Shown here: positions 1 to 10,541 of the stretch, one piece after another
Numbering within the stretch: the stretch's first letter is position 1
Layout: each line of letters begins with the position of its first letter
DNA from: Serpentinimonas raichei
Lineage (GTDB): Bacteria; Pseudomonadota; Gammaproteobacteria; Burkholderiales; Burkholderiaceae_C
Length of the DNA: 64,000 nt
NCBI RefSeq assembly: GCF_000828895.1
Contig: NZ_AP014568.1
Location: forward strand, 2,177,858-2,241,857
Direction: 5' to 3'
Program-made: the position numbers and the translations under genes
The notes under the pieces: generated by a model
Seen by the model: only the letters and a program-made list of their open reading frames with translations
The model's database searches: none
Told to the model about the DNA's origin: nothing

Positions 1-1
1 G

Positions 2-886
2 CTGGCGCTGGGCAGCCTGTGCCTGGGTCTGGCTGGGTGGACGGTTTGGGCGCATGGGGCCAACGAACTCATCGCCCTGTTGGGCAGCGCGGCGCTGGCG
101 CTGATTGCGGCGCTGCTGTGGCGGCGCGGCTTCACCCCAGCGCGCTGGTATTTGCTGGGCTCGCTGGCTCCTTTTGCTTCGGTGGCGGCGCTGCTGCTGT
201 TCAACTGGGGCGTCAGCGACTGGTTATTTATGCAGCACAACAGCTTGGAGCTGGGCCTGCTGTTGCAGTCCTTGGTGTTGTCGGGAGCCTTGAGCGCCCG
301 CATTCGGCACGTGCAGCGCCAAAATGCCCTGTTGGCGCGGCGCGCCGATCGCTTGGCGACGGCCGCCAGCACCGACTCGCTCACCGGCCTGACCAACCGG
401 CGCGGCTTGGTTGAAGTCAGCGCAAGCCTGTTGCGGCGCCCGGGGCAACACGCCGTGGTGCTGCTGGACCTCGACCGCTTCAAACCCATCAACGACCAGC
501 TGGGCCACGAGGCCGGGGACTTTGTGTTGGCTGAATTGGGACGCCGCCTACAGCGCCATTCGCGCACGCGCGATGTGGTGGCGCGCCTTGGCGGCGATGA
601 ATTCGTGCTGCTGATCGGCCAATGTCCGGCGCGCCCGGAACTCGATGCCCTGGTCGAGCGCCTGCGTGAGCTGCTCGATGCCCCGATCCACTACCGCGAA
701 CACGCGCTGCGGGTGTCGGCCTCGATTGGGGTGGCGATCAGCCCCGACGATGGCGTGGAATTGCAGAGCCTGTTGCGCGCCGCCGACTGGGCCATGTATG
801 GCGCCAAACAGCAGCGCAACGGGGTGCGGTTTGCGGCCGACGCGCCACGCACCGAGCCCCCCACCGGCCTGATGCAAATGCCCTGA
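2..886 (+). CDS. Diguanylate cyclase with 7TM sensor module (5' truncated)
   Basis: The reading frame is open from the window edge, so the start lies upstream. The visible N-terminal part is a series of hydrophobic helices that ends in LELGLLLQSLVLSGALSARI, typical of the last helices of the 7TMR-DISM membrane sensor family. A GGDEF domain follows: STDSLTGLTNRRGL begins it, LDLDRFKPIND holds the metal-binding aspartate, and the active-site GGDEF signature is intact (around position 590). The protein should therefore make cyclic-di-GMP from two GTP at the inner membrane, under control of an unknown periplasmic signal. No RxxD inhibitory site is seen just upstream of GGDEF. The next element, rnpB, is on the other strand, so this gene ends its unit here. 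Confidence 0.88.
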   Translation: MALGSLCLGLAGWTVWAHGANELIALLGSAALALIAALLWRRGFTPARWYLLGSLAPFASVAALLLFNWGVSDWLFMQHNSLELGLLLQSLVLSGALSARIRHVQRQNALLARRADRLATAASTDSLTGLTNRRGLVEVSASLLRRPGQHAVVLLDLDRFKPINDQLGHEAGDFVLAELGRRLQRHSRTRDVVARLGGDEFVLLIGQCPARPELDALVERLRELLDAPIHYREHALRVSASIGVAISPDDGVELQSLLRAADWAMYGAKQQRNGVRFAADAPRTEPPTGLMQMP

Positions 887-922
887 AGCGGCAGACCCGC
901 CTAGCCGCTGGCGCTAAAAAAG

Positions 923-1269
923 TGTGAAGCCCGCCGATACGCCGGATTCTGTGCACGGCGGTTGCCCGCCGCGTGACCGCCATTTATCTGGGCCGTGGGT
1001 CGCCCACACGGCTCGGTGCCACCTACCCGCCAGCTCCGCGGAACCACGTCAACGCTGGCCTACTTGGTGTTGCTGCACGCAGAGATTGCCCGTTTCACCC
1101 CCCGGGCTCCGGCCGCCAAAGCGGATGGTTCCCGGGGACTCGTCTCTGTTGCTCTGATCCTCACCTTGCGGTGGGCAGCCGTTAGCTGCTGCGCCGTCCT
1201 GTGCAGTCCGGACGTTCCTCCAGCGCGCCCTTTCGGGCCTTGCGCCAGCGGCGGTCTGGCGGGCTTCAC
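923..1269 (-). ncRNA. rnpB: RNase P RNA, bacterial type A
   Basis: This is the catalytic RNA of RNase P, which removes 5' leaders from pre-tRNAs. On the minus strand the 5' end GAAGCCCGCC pairs with the 3' end GGCGGGCTTC to form helix P1. The conserved 5' region GAGGAACGTCCGGAC (about 1205-1221, read on minus) matches the P4-proximal consensus. Near the 3' end ACAGAATCCGGC (about 943-954) matches the conserved 3' block of type A RNAs. A T-run (CTTTTTTAG on minus) lies directly after P1 and may help end transcription. The ends are estimated from P1 and may be off by a few bases. Confidence 0.93.
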
Positions 1270-1276
1270 GGGCTGG

Positions 1277-1282
1277 ATTATC
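1277..1282 (-). promoter_or_regulatory. Predicted -10 box of rnpB
   Basis: On the minus strand GATAAT lies 7-8 nt before the predicted RNA 5' end, the correct distance for a sigma70 -10 element. No strong -35 match is seen at 16-18 bp upstream, so the box is called mainly from its position. Confidence 0.5.
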
Positions 1283-1429
1283 CCACTTGGCGCAGACCCG
1301 TGGGCTCTCAGCCGAGCCACACACCGGCGCAACCCCTACCGCGCCTTGTGCTGCCCTAAACGTGCTGCCCTAAACGTGACTGGGCAGCGTATCATCCCCC
1401 TCCCGTTGCTTGATCAAAACGAGCCCGCC

Positions 1430-3352
1430 ATGATTCGCTTGTCTGAACTCAAACTGGATTTGTCCGCCCTGCCCCTGCCCGTAGAGGGCGATGCGGACTC
1501 GGTGCACCCCTTGAGCGCGCTGCGTTCGCTGGCAGCGCAGACCTTGGGCGTGCCCGAAGCGCAGATTGCAAACGTGCACGTGCACAAGCGCAGCTTCGAC
1601 GCCCGCTCGGTGCAGTTGCGCGTGGTTTTTGTGATCGATTTGCAACTGACGGACACTGAGCTGGAAGCCGAATTGCTGCAGCGCCACGCCGGCCGCTCGC
1701 ACATCCAGCCCAGCCCAGACATGCGCTGGCACGCCCCGGCCAGTGCCCCGGCTGATTGGCCTTTGGCCTCCGAGCAGCGCCCGGTGGTGCTGGGGTTTGG
1801 CCCCTGTGGCCTGTTTGCGGCGCTGGCGCTCGCGCAGATGGGGCTGAAACCGCTGGTGCTGGAGCGCGGCCGACCGGTGCGCCAGCGCACCGCCGACACC
1901 TGGGGCCTGTGGCGCAAGCAGCAGTTGCAGCCCGAATCGAACGTGCAGTTTGGCGAAGGCGGGGCCGGCTTGTTCTCCGACGGCAAACTCTACAGCCAGA
2001 TCAAAGACCCGCGCTGGCTCGGGCGCAAGGTGCTGCAGGAGTTTGTAGCCGCCGGGGCGCCACCCGACATCCTGTACCAGGCGCACCCACACATCGGCAC
2101 CTTCAGGCTGGTCAAGGTGGTGCAGGCGCTGCGCGAGCAGATCATCGCATTGGGCGGCGAGATCCGCTTTGAGCAGCGCGTCAGCTCTCTGTTGCTGGAG
2201 CCTTGTGAGCAAACAGTGTCGGAGGGCCTGCAAACAGCAGCGCAACCGGACTCGCAGCCGGCTTTGCACGCACCCGAGCAGCAAGCCCTGCGCCTGCGCG
2301 CCGTGCGCGTGCTCGATCAGGCCTCTGGCACCGAATACGTATGGCCTTGCGAGCGCCTGGTGCTGGCGCTGGGGCACAGCGCACGCGACACCTTCGCCAT
2401 GCTGCACGACGCGGGCGTGGCGCTGCAAGCCAAGCCGTTTTCGATCGGGGTGCGCATCGAGCACCCGCAAGGCCTGATCGACCGTGCGCGCTGGGGCCGC
2501 CACACCGGCCACCCGCTGCTGGGCGCGGCCGACTACAAGCTGGTGCACCACGCCGCCAATGGGCGCGCGGTCTATAGCTTTTGCATGTGCCCTGGCGGCA
2601 CCGTGGTGGCCGCGACCAGCGAGGCGGGGCGCGTGGTCACCAACGGCATGAGCCAATACTCGCGCCAAGAACGCAACGCCAACGCCGGGCTGGTGGTGGC
2701 GATCGAGCCGCGCGATTTCCCGCTCGATTTTCCTGCGGCCACGGCGGCTTGGGAGGCTGCCTTTGGGCCCGAGCGCGGCCGCACGTATGCCCAGCAGGCG
2801 CAAGCGCTGGCCGAGCGCGGCCAAGTGCACCCCTTGGCGGGCGTGGTGCTGCAGCGCGACCTGGAAGCGCGCGCCTTTGTGGCCGGTGGCAGCAACTACT
2901 GCGCTCCGGGCCAGCGCGTGGGCGATTTGCTGGCCCAGCGCGCCTCCAGCGCCTTTGGCAGCGTGCAGCCCTCATACCAGCCCGGCGTGCACCCAACCGA
3001 CCTGGCCGCCGTGCTGCCCGACTACGCGCTGCAAGCGCTGCGCGAGGCCCTGCCCGCCTTTGGCAAGAAAATTCGCGGCTTTGATTTGCCAGACGCCGTG
3101 CTCACCGGGGTCGAGACGCGCACCTCATCGCCCCTGCGCATTCCGCGCGGCGACAATTTCCAAAGCCTGAACGTACACGGGCTGTACCCGGCCGGCGAGG
3201 GCGCGGGTTATGCGGGTGGGATATTGTCGGCCGCCGTGGATGGCATTCGCGTGGCTGAAGCGCTGGCCTGTGCGGCGCTGGGGCTGCCCGCACCGCCGTC
3301 GCAGCGGGCGAGCCGGCAGGGTGGCGTTGAAAGCGAAATGGTTTACGGCTGA
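1430..3352 (+). CDS. FAD/NAD(P)-dependent oxidoreductase (FAD-dependent dehydrogenase family)
   Basis: A 640-residue flavoprotein. Residues about 119-145 form a Rossmann dinucleotide fold (VLGFGPCGLFAALALAQMG, then an acidic VLERG turn). A second family motif, FGEGGAGLFSDGKL, follows near residue 173, and the C-terminal part has the LYPAGEGAGYAGGI FAD-contact motif. The order matches the uncharacterised bacterial FAD-dependent dehydrogenase family (COG2509), with an extra N-terminal domain of about 110 residues usual in that family. The ATG at 1430 was chosen. The frame stays open further upstream but would cross rnpB, and the codons there do not look coding. No substrate can be named. It stands alone between rnpB and convergent htpX. 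Confidence 0.85.
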   Translation: MIRLSELKLDLSALPLPVEGDADSVHPLSALRSLAAQTLGVPEAQIANVHVHKRSFDARSVQLRVVFVIDLQLTDTELEAELLQRHAGRSHIQPSPDMRWHAPASAPADWPLASEQRPVVLGFGPCGLFAALALAQMGLKPLVLERGRPVRQRTADTWGLWRKQQLQPESNVQFGEGGAGLFSDGKLYSQIKDPRWLGRKVLQEFVAAGAPPDILYQAHPHIGTFRLVKVVQALREQIIALGGEIRFEQRVSSLLLEPCEQTVSEGLQTAAQPDSQPALHAPEQQALRLRAVRVLDQASGTEYVWPCERLVLALGHSARDTFAMLHDAGVALQAKPFSIGVRIEHPQGLIDRARWGRHTGHPLLGAADYKLVHHAANGRAVYSFCMCPGGTVVAATSEAGRVVTNGMSQYSRQERNANAGLVVAIEPRDFPLDFPAATAAWEAAFGPERGRTYAQQAQALAERGQVHPLAGVVLQRDLEARAFVAGGSNYCAPGQRVGDLLAQRASSAFGSVQPSYQPGVHPTDLAAVLPDYALQALREALPAFGKKIRGFDLPDAVLTGVETRTSSPLRIPRGDNFQSLNVHGLYPAGEGAGYAGGILSAAVDGIRVAEALACAALGLPAPPSQRASRQGGVESEMVYG

Positions 3353-3391
3353 AGCACCCGCCCTCAGCGCAGGGGGCGCACACAAGCAAAG

Positions 3392-3407
3392 GCCCGACAC
3401 AGCGGGC
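3392..3407. terminator. Candidate bidirectional terminator between convergent genes
   Basis: GCCCG and CGGGC arms separated by six bases lie between the ends of the FAD oxidoreductase and htpX. Short T-rich tracts follow on either strand (CTGCTTT on plus, CTTTGCTT on minus). The stem is short, so this is a modest prediction. Confidence 0.4.
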
Positions 3408-3419
3408 GCTCTGCTTTAA

Positions 3420-4292
3420 TCAGCCTTGGTGCTGCTGCAGTGCCGCGATGCGCTCGGCGATGGGCGGGTGGCTGGAGAACCACTTGCGCACGCCACCGCC
3501 GCTGATGCCCATGGCCTGCATCTCTTTGGGCAGTTGGCCCGGCTGCAGGCCGCCCAAGCGCGCCAAGGCGTTGATCATGGGCTGTTTGCGCCCCATCAGG
3601 TGCGCGGCCCCGGCGTCGGCGCGAAACTCGCGCTGGCGGCTGAACCACGAGACGATGATGGCCGCCAAAATGCCCAAGACGATGTCCATCACGATGGTGG
3701 TCACCCAGTAGCCGATGCCGGGGGCATCGCTTTGGTTGCGCAGCACCACCCGATCGACGATGTAGCCGATCACGCGGCTGAGGAACACCACGAAGGTGTT
3801 CATCACGCCTTGGATGAGCGTGAGCGTGACCATGTCGCCATTGGCGATGTGCGCCACCTCGTGCCCGAGCACGGCCTCGACCTCGTCGCGCGTCATGCTC
3901 TGCAGCAGCCCGGTCGAGACCGCCACCAGCGCCGAGTTCTTGAAGGCCCCGGTGGCAAAGGCATTGGGGGCGCCTTGGTAGATTGCCACCTCGGGCATGC
4001 CGATGCCGGCTTTTTCGGCAAATTTTTGCACCGTGTGCACCAGCCAGGCTTCATCGGCATTGCGCGGCTGGGTGATGACTTGGCAGCCGGTGCTGAACTT
4101 GGCCATCGGCTTGCTGATCAGCAGCGAGATGAAGGCCCCGCCAAAGCCGATCACCAGCGAAAATCCAGCCAGCGCCGGCAAATTCAATCCCTGCGCGGTG
4201 AGGAATTGATCGAAGCCCAGCAGGCGCGTCATGACCAGCAGCACGACCATCACGGCCACGTTGGTCAAAATCAGCAGCATCGCACGTTTCAT
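3420..4292 (-). CDS. htpX: Membrane zinc metalloprotease HtpX
   Basis: 290 residues, the usual length for HtpX. Two N-terminal transmembrane segments (about 5-22 and 38-58) precede the zinc-protease signature HEVAH (144-148), and two further hydrophobic segments follow. HtpX is an inner-membrane M48 protease that degrades misfolded membrane proteins together with FtsH. The AAGGAG ribosome site stands 9-10 nt before the ATG. It lies downstream of nusG on the same strand, but a 146-bp gap suggests its own promoter. A TTACACT -10-like element is present in that gap, without a clear sigma32 site. Confidence 0.95.
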   Translation of the reverse strand: MKRAMLLILTNVAVMVVLLVMTRLLGFDQFLTAQGLNLPALAGFSLVIGFGGAFISLLISKPMAKFSTGCQVITQPRNADEAWLVHTVQKFAEKAGIGMPEVAIYQGAPNAFATGAFKNSALVAVSTGLLQSMTRDEVEAVLGHEVAHIANGDMVTLTLIQGVMNTFVVFLSRVIGYIVDRVVLRNQSDAPGIGYWVTTIVMDIVLGILAAIIVSWFSRQREFRADAGAAHLMGRKQPMINALARLGGLQPGQLPKEMQAMGISGGGVRKWFSSHPPIAERIAALQQHQG

Positions 4293-4438
4293 AGGGGGTA
4301 GAACTCCTTGGGTTCGGTCAGGGATGGGCAGGCACAGTGTAAGGCACCGCAGTCCGCCGCTTGTTTAAGACCGCTGCAAAGCCCTGGAGTTCCACCGTTC
4401 CTAAAAACTGTGGGGGGCATCAAGGCCCGATCGCGCAC

Positions 4439-5029
4439 TCAGGCTTTTTCGATCTGATTGAACTCGAGCTCGACCGGCGTGGCGCGGCCAAAGATGGTGA
4501 CCGAGACCCGCACCTTGTTCTTGTCGTAGTTGACGTCTTCCACCGTGCCATTGAAGTCGGTGAAGGGGCCGTCCTTGACGCGCACGTATTCGCCGGTGAC
4601 GAACTCGACCTTGTGCCGCGGCTTGTCGGTGCCTTCCTGCATTTGGCCGATGATTTTTTGCACCTCGGCCTCGGAAATGGGCGTCGGGCGGGTGCGTGCG
4701 CCGCCGACGAAGCCGGTTACCTTGGCGGTGTTTTTGACTAGGTGCCAGGTGTCGTCGTCGAGCAGCATTTCGACCAGCACGTAGCCGGGGAAAAACTTGC
4801 GCTCGGTGGTGCGCTTGACGCCGTTTTTGATCTCGACCACTTCCTCGGTCGGCACCAGGATGCGGCCAAACTTGCTCTGCATGCCGGCGCGCTGCACGCG
4901 CTCGATGATGTTGCGCTCGGCCGCTTTTTCCATGCCGGAGTAGGCGTGCACCACGTACCAGCGCATGCCCTCGGCGGGGGCGGCGCTTTGCAGCGGGGTA
5001 GGAATGGCTTGTGTTTCGGCTGCGTTCAT
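4439..5029 (-). CDS. nusG: Transcription termination/antitermination factor NusG
   Basis: 196 residues. The NGN domain begins with [19 protein letters not shown] (about residues 23-41) and includes [11 protein letters not shown]. The C-terminal KOW domain contains [19 protein letters not shown]. NusG bridges RNA polymerase to Rho or to ribosomal protein S10. The first 20 or so residues are a low-complexity extension common in Burkholderiales. It starts 3 bp after the secE stop, with GGAG upstream of its ATG, so the two genes are co-transcribed. A weak GGGC/GCCC hairpin followed at a distance by TTTTT lies downstream. Confidence 0.97.
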   Translation of the reverse strand: MNAAETQAIPTPLQSAAPAEGMRWYVVHAYSGMEKAAERNIIERVQRAGMQSKFGRILVPTEEVVEIKNGVKRTTERKFFPGYVLVEMLLDDDTWHLVKNTAKVTGFVGGARTRPTPISEAEVQKIIGQMQEGTDKPRHKVEFVTGEYVRVKDGPFTDFNGTVEDVNYDKNKVRVSVTIFGRATPVELEFNQIEKA

Positions 5030-5032
5030 GGT

Positions 5033-5413
5033 TTATCTCCAGCCCAGAATCAGGTCGTACAGGACCCAGCTGATCAGGCTGTCAGACAGCCAGAGGAACA
5101 GGGCGATGACAAAAACAAAGGCGAACACATAGGCGGTCATTTGGATGGCCTCGCGCCGTGCGGGCCACACCACCTTCTGCGTTTCACGCCATGCGTCTTG
5201 GCCGTAGCCGATCAGCTGCCGACCGGATTCGGAGACGAAAAACACCGCAGCCCCCGCCACCAAGCTGATCAGCAGCGCCGCCCACTGCACCAGCGCCCCT
5301 TGCGCTTCGAGCATAAAGAAGGCGGTGAATCCGAGCGCAGCCAGCACCACAGCCGCAGCCAGCTTGGCTTTGTCGGCGCCACTGCTGACGGTTTCTACTT
5401 CGGGAGATGCCAT
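5033..5413 (-). CDS. secE: Preprotein translocase subunit SecE
   Basis: 126 residues with three predicted transmembrane helices (two in the first half, one near the C terminus), the long proteobacterial form of SecE. The diagnostic segment before the last helix, WRETQKVVWPARREAIQMT, matches the conserved amphipathic helix that clamps SecY. The order tRNA-Trp, secE, nusG is the standard proteobacterial arrangement. The ribosome site AGGA lies about 9 nt before the ATG. Confidence 0.96.
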   Translation of the reverse strand: MASPEVETVSSGADKAKLAAAVVLAALGFTAFFMLEAQGALVQWAALLISLVAGAAVFFVSESGRQLIGYGQDAWRETQKVVWPARREAIQMTAYVFAFVFVIALFLWLSDSLISWVLYDLILGWR

Positions 5414-5451
5414 GAAATTCAGTCCTAAAAATGCGCTCTTTACAGAAACGC

Positions 5452-5486
5452 AAGCCCACCAGAGGTCTTGCGACTTCGGCGGGCTT
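5452..5486 (-). terminator. Hairpin between tRNA-Trp and secE (possible partial terminator)
   Basis: Read on minus, AAGCCCGCC pairs with GGTGGGCTT around a 17-nt loop, followed by GCGTTTCTG. The position fits an attenuating hairpin or processing site that separates the tuf/tRNA part of the transcript from secE-nusG. The U-tract is poor, so full termination is doubtful. Confidence 0.35.
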
Positions 5487-5520
5487 TGAAAATGCCACTT
5501 GTGACCGCACGCCGGTCAGG

Positions 5521-5596
5521 TGGCAGGGGCAGTAGGAATCGAACCTACAACCTTCGGTTTTGGAGACCGACGCTCTGCCAATTGAGCTATACCCCT
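5521..5596 (-). tRNA. tRNA-Trp (CCA anticodon)
   Basis: On minus the sequence begins AGGGGTATAGCTCAATTGG and folds as a 76-nt cloverleaf. The anticodon loop is CTCCAAA with anticodon CCA. The T-arm reads GGTTCGATTCC, the acceptor stem AGGGGTA/TGCCCCT is paired, and the 3' CCA is encoded. Confidence 0.96.
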
Positions 5597-5606
5597 ACGC
5601 GAAAAA

Positions 5607-6797
<1,191 letters not shown>

Positions 6798-6850
6798 GCT
6801 ACAGCTCCGAATTGAAGAATGCCGAATTGATTAGAAACACACCAGTGAAT

Positions 6851-6925
6851 TGGTGCCCATGGGCAGAATCGAACTGCCGACCTCTCCCTTACCAAGGGAG
6901 TGCTCTGCCACTGAGCCACATGGGC
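6851..6925 (-). tRNA. tRNA-Thr (GGT anticodon)
   Basis: A 75-nt cloverleaf on minus starting GCCCATGTGGCTCAGTGG. The anticodon stem CTCCC/GGGAG encloses TTGGTAA with anticodon GGT. The T-arm reads AGTTCGATTCT and the CCA end is encoded. Confidence 0.95.
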
Positions 6926-6979
6926 ATAGCGGCCTTGCGGCCACCGTTTAAAACTTTGACGCCAACACCACACCGACGC

Positions 6980-7053
6980 TGGAGCGGGAGACGGGAATCG
7001 AACCCGCGTCATCAGCTTGGAAGGCTGGGGTTCTACCATTGAACTACTCCCGC
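6980..7053 (-). tRNA. tRNA-Gly (TCC anticodon)
   Basis: A 74-nt cloverleaf on minus starting GCGGGAGTAGTTCAATGG. The anticodon loop CTTCCAA carries TCC. The acceptor stem GCGGGAG/CTCCCGC is fully paired and CCA is encoded. Confidence 0.95.
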
Positions 7054-7110
7054 ATCGAGCCCTTGCGGACCAGACACAGACCCATCGATCCGCTCTTGCA
7101 ACGGTTGCGC

Positions 7111-7196
7111 TGGTGGAGGAGGCTGGATTCGAACCAGCGTAGGCGTAAGCCAACAGATTTACAGTCTGCCCCCTTTAGCCACTCGGGCACCCCTCC
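7111..7196 (-). tRNA. tRNA-Tyr (GTA anticodon)
   Basis: An 86-nt class II tRNA on minus starting GGAGGGGTGCCCGAGTGG, with the long variable arm expected of bacterial tRNA-Tyr. The anticodon loop CTGTAAA carries GTA. CCA is encoded. It is the first gene of the tRNA/tuf transcript. Confidence 0.96.
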
Positions 7197-7208
7197 AGCA
7201 AGCCCCGG

Positions 7209-7238
7209 ATTATGCCATGGCGCGCAAGCTTTTTCAAA
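7209..7238 (-). promoter_or_regulatory. Predicted promoter of the tRNA-tuf operon
   Basis: On minus TTTGAA and CATAAT are spaced by 18 bp, and the -10 lies 12 nt before the tRNA-Tyr 5' end. The -35 overlaps the last codons of ung. A GC-rich CCGGGGC follows the -10, like a stringent-control discriminator, which would suit a stable RNA operon. Confidence 0.5.
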
Positions 7239-8004
7239 GCCAGTCTATGCTTTTTTCGCCGCGCGCTTGCAGCCAGCGGTTCACCGCGCCAAAGTGGCCG
7301 CAGCCGATGAAGGGCTGCGGTGGGCGGCGCGCCGCCAGCGGCGAGGGGTGGTTGGCGCGCAGCCACAGGTGCTGCGGCGCGCCCGCTTGCTCTGCGCCTT
7401 GGGCTGCGGCTTGGGCCTGCCGCCCCCAGAGCAAAAAGGCCTTGGGCCGGCCCTGGGTGGCGCAGGCGCGCAACACGGCTTGGGTGAAAGGCTCCCAACC
7501 TTGGTTGGCGTGGCTGGCGGCTTGCCCGGCCTGCACCGTGAGGCAGGTGTTGAGCAGCAGCACGCCTTGTTGCGCCCAAGACTCTAGGCTGGCTGCCCTG
7601 TGGCCGCCCCCAAACTCGCGCTGCAACTCGGCCTGGATGTTGCGCAGCGAGGGCGGCGCTCGCTGGCCCTCTGGCACCGAAAACGCCAAGCCATCGGCCT
7701 GGCCCGGCCCGTGGTAGGGGTCTTGGCCCAAAATCACCATCCGCACCTGCGCCAGCGGCGTGAGCGCCAGAGCACGCAGGGGTTGGGCCGGATAGACCAG
7801 CGCCCCGGCATCGAGCTGGGCTTGCAGCCAGCGGCCCAGTTGCTGCCCGGCCGGGCTGGCGAGGAATTGGTGCCACAGCGGCTGCCAATCGGGGGCCAAG
7901 GGCCAGTCCTGCGGGGCCCAGGCGCTCAGGCGCTCGGCAGGGTGCGCTGGGCTGGGCTCTTGGGCGGCTGCGGGCGCATGGGCTGCGCTGCGCCGCGCCC
8001 TCAT
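7234..8004 (-). CDS. ung: Uracil-DNA glycosylase
   Basis: 256 residues. The family A catalytic motif [19 protein letters not shown] starts at residue 93, with the general base Asp95. The leucine-loop motif [11 protein letters not shown] starts at 218, with His219. The enzyme removes uracil from DNA in base-excision repair. About 25 N-terminal residues are low complexity, so an internal start is possible. Its ATG overlaps the trpC stop (ATGA), so it appears translationally coupled to the tryptophan operon, which is unusual company for a repair gene. Confidence 0.95.
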   Translation of the reverse strand: MRARRSAAHAPAAAQEPSPAHPAERLSAWAPQDWPLAPDWQPLWHQFLASPAGQQLGRWLQAQLDAGALVYPAQPLRALALTPLAQVRMVILGQDPYHGPGQADGLAFSVPEGQRAPPSLRNIQAELQREFGGGHRAASLESWAQQGVLLLNTCLTVQAGQAASHANQGWEPFTQAVLRACATQGRPKAFLLWGRQAQAAAQGAEQAGAPQHLWLRANHPSPLAARRPPQPFIGCGHFGAVNRWLQARGEKSIDWL

Positions 8005-8798
8005 GGGCTGGGGTCGAACAGCTCGGCCAGCGCCTGCCCTGGATCGGGGGCGCGCATGAAGGCTTCGCCGACCAAAAAGGCCGACACCCCACCGTCGCGC
8101 AGGCGCAGCACATCGGCGCGGGTGGCTATGCCGCTCTCGCTCACCAGCACGCGCTGCGGCGGCACCTGGGCGCGCAGTTCGAGCGTGGTCTCCAACCGCA
8201 CCTCGAAGCTGCGCAGATCCCGGTTGTTGACGCCGATCAGCGGCGTGCGCAGGCGCAGCGCGCGCTCGAGCTCGGAAGCGTCGTGCACCTCGACCAGCAC
8301 CGCCATGTGCAGGCTGTGCGCCAGCGCCTCGAATTCGGCCATCTGCGCATCCGACAGGCAGGCGGCGATCAGCAGCACCGCGTCGGCCCCCAGCACGCGC
8401 GACTCATAGACTTGGTAGGGGTCGATCAAAAAGTCTTTGCGCAGCACCGGCAGGTGGCAGGAGGCACGCGCCTGCTTGAGGTATTGCGGGCTGCCCTGGA
8501 AGTAGTCCCGGTCGGTCAGCACCGAGAGGCAGGCGGCACCGCTGGCGGCGTAGCTCTGGGCGATGTCGGCCGGCTCGAAGGGCTCGCGCAGCACGCCTTT
8601 GGAGGGGCTGGCTTTTTTGATTTCGGCGATCACGGCCGGGCGCCCGGCGTTGAGTTTGGCGCGCAGGGCACCGACAAAGTCGCGCGTCAGCAGCCGGCTT
8701 TCGGCGTCGGCGCGCACGGCGGGCAGGGGGTGGCGCGCCTGCGCCTGCGCGATTTCGTCGCGCTTGGTGGCAATGATGCGCTGCAAAATATCGTTCAC
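8001..8798 (-). CDS. trpC: Indole-3-glycerol phosphate synthase
   Basis: 265 residues forming a complete (beta/alpha)8 barrel. The signature [13 protein letters not shown] (about 55-67) holds the catalytic lysine region, and VLRKDF and GVNNRDL are conserved later in the barrel. It closes the indole ring in tryptophan synthesis. It starts 11 bp after trpD and its stop overlaps the ung start. Confidence 0.97.
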   Translation of the reverse strand: MNDILQRIIATKRDEIAQAQARHPLPAVRADAESRLLTRDFVGALRAKLNAGRPAVIAEIKKASPSKGVLREPFEPADIAQSYAASGAACLSVLTDRDYFQGSPQYLKQARASCHLPVLRKDFLIDPYQVYESRVLGADAVLLIAACLSDAQMAEFEALAHSLHMAVLVEVHDASELERALRLRTPLIGVNNRDLRSFEVRLETTLELRAQVPPQRVLVSESGIATRADVLRLRDGGVSAFLVGEAFMRAPDPGQALAELFDPSP

Positions 8799-8809
8799 GC
8801 GGGGGCCTT

Positions 8810-9859
8810 TCAGGCGCTTTGGGCCAGTGCTTGGGTGGTGGAGAGGAACTGCTCCAGCTTGGCTCGGGCGGCGCCGCTGGCCAGCACGGCGCGGGCGCGC
8901 TGCAAACCGTCGGCGATGGAGTCGGCCACGTCGGCAGCGTAGAGCGCGGCCCCGGCGTTGAGCGCCACGATGTCGCGCGCCGGGCCGGGCTGGTCGTCGA
9001 GCACCGCGCGCAGCAGGGCCAGCGACTGCGCGGGGCCAAGCACGCGCAGGTCGCGCTGGCTGGCCATGGGCAGGCCGAAGTCGTCGGGGTGGATGCGGTA
9101 TTCGCGAATTTCGCCGTGGCGCAGCTCGCCCACCAGGGTCGCGGCACCGAGGCTGATTTCGTCCAGCCCGTCTTGCCCATGGACCACCAGCGCATGCTGC
9201 GCGCCCAAGTCTTGCAGCACCCGCACCAGCACGCCGACCAGCTCTGGGGCGAACACGCCCAGCAGGATGTGGGGCGCGCCGGCCGGGTTGGTGAGCGGCC
9301 CGAGGACGTTGAACAGCGTGCGCACGCCGAGCTCGCGCCGCACCGGGGCCACGTTTTTCATGGCCGGGTGGTGGTTGGGCGCGAACATGAAGCCGATGCC
9401 GGTCTGCGCGATGCAGTGGGTGATTTGCGTCGGGCCCAGGTTGAGTTGTGCGCCCAGCGCTTCGAGCACGTCGGCGCTGCCCGATTGGCTGCTCACGCTG
9501 CGCCCGCCGTGCTTGCTCACGCGCGCCCCGGCTGCCGCCGCGACGAACATGGCGCAGGTGGAGATGTTGAAGGTCTGGGCCCCGTCGCCGCCGGTGCCGA
9601 CGATGTCTACCAGGTGCTGCCGGTCTGCGATATCAACCGGGGTGACGCGCTCGCGCAGCACCTGGGCGGCGGCGCCGATTTCGGCGCGGGTCTCGCCTTT
9701 GGCGCGCAAGGCCACCAGCAAGGCCGCGGTGAGCACCGGCGAGAGCGCGCCGCCCATGATCTGCTGCATCAGGTGGCGCATGTCGGCGGGCATGAGCTCG
9801 CGCCCTTCGATCAGGCGCTGCAGCGCCTGCTGCGGGGAGAGGGCGGAAGTGGGGTGCAT
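8810..9859 (-). CDS. trpD: Anthranilate phosphoribosyltransferase
   Basis: 349 residues from the ATG at 9859; an in-frame TTG eight codons earlier has no better ribosome site. The PRPP loop GTGGDG is at 88-93, followed by NIST and the [20 protein letters not shown] anthranilate-site region. Transfers phosphoribose to anthranilate. A 94-bp spacer separates it from trpG, the largest gap in the operon. That spacer contains short repeats of GAATGCA/AATGCAAATGG type, with no clear function. Confidence 0.96.
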   Translation of the reverse strand: MHPTSALSPQQALQRLIEGRELMPADMRHLMQQIMGGALSPVLTAALLVALRAKGETRAEIGAAAQVLRERVTPVDIADRQHLVDIVGTGGDGAQTFNISTCAMFVAAAAGARVSKHGGRSVSSQSGSADVLEALGAQLNLGPTQITHCIAQTGIGFMFAPNHHPAMKNVAPVRRELGVRTLFNVLGPLTNPAGAPHILLGVFAPELVGVLVRVLQDLGAQHALVVHGQDGLDEISLGAATLVGELRHGEIREYRIHPDDFGLPMASQRDLRVLGPAQSLALLRAVLDDQPGPARDIVALNAGAALYAADVADSIADGLQRARAVLASGAARAKLEQFLSTTQALAQSA

Positions 9860-9953
9860 GGGGCGCGAGGCGTGTGGCAACAAGGAGGTTGAATGCAGAT
9901 GAATGCAAATGGCTGCAATTCAGTGCGAATTGGTGGCTGCTTAGACGCCAAGA

Positions 9954-10541
9954 TCAACTTTGGCGCTGCAACAGGAAGTTTTGCAGCAAGGCGTGGCCGT
10001 GCTCGCTCAAAATGCTCTCGGGGTGGAACTGCACCCCTTCGATGGGCAGGCTGCGATGCCGCACACCCATGATTTCGCCGTCGTCGCTCCAAGCCGTCAC
10101 AGCCAAGCAGTCGGGCAGGCTGGCGCGCTCGATCGCCAGCGAATGGTAGCGGTTCACCGTGAACTGCGCCGGCAGGCCAGCAAACACGCCCTCTTGGGTG
10201 CTGCGGATGAGGCTGGTCTTGCCGTGCATGAGCTGCTGCGCGCGCACGATGCGCCCGCCAAAAGCGGCCCCGATGGCCTGGTGCCCGAGGCAGACGCCCA
10301 GTATCGGCAAGCGCCCCGCCAAGGCCCGGATCGCCGGCACCGACACCCCGGCCTCGGCCGGCGAGCAGGGGCCAGGCGAGATCACCAGCCGCTCGAACTC
10401 GCCCGCCGCCACGCCGCGTTCGAGCTCCTCGACCCCGATCTCATCGTTGCGCCGCACCAAAACGGCGGCACCGAGCTCGCCGAAATACTGCACCAGGTTG
10501 TAGGTGAAGCTGTCGTAGTTGTCGATCATCAGCAGCTTCAT
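9954..10541 (-). CDS. trpG: Anthranilate synthase component II (glutamine amidotransferase)
   Basis: 195 residues. Begins [20 protein letters not shown], the standard TrpG start. The oxyanion motif SPGPCSP is at about 55-61, the nucleophile Cys84 lies in GVCLGHQ, and the His/Glu of the triad are in VQFHPESI. It supplies ammonia from glutamine to TrpE and may also serve PabB. Its ATG overlaps the chorismate mutase stop by four bases. Confidence 0.97.
   Translation of the reverse strand: MKLLMIDNYDSFTYNLVQYFGELGAAVLVRRNDEIGVEELERGVAAGEFERLVISPGPCSPAEAGVSVPAIRALAGRLPILGVCLGHQAIGAAFGGRIVRAQQLMHGKTSLIRSTQEGVFAGLPAQFTVNRYHSLAIERASLPDCLAVTAWSDDGEIMGVRHRSLPIEGVQFHPESILSEHGHALLQNFLLQRQS

Noticed and set aside
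995..1429. Upstream extension of the FAD oxidoreductase reading frame
   Set aside because: It runs across rnpB and has no coding character; the ATG at 1430 fits the family N terminus.
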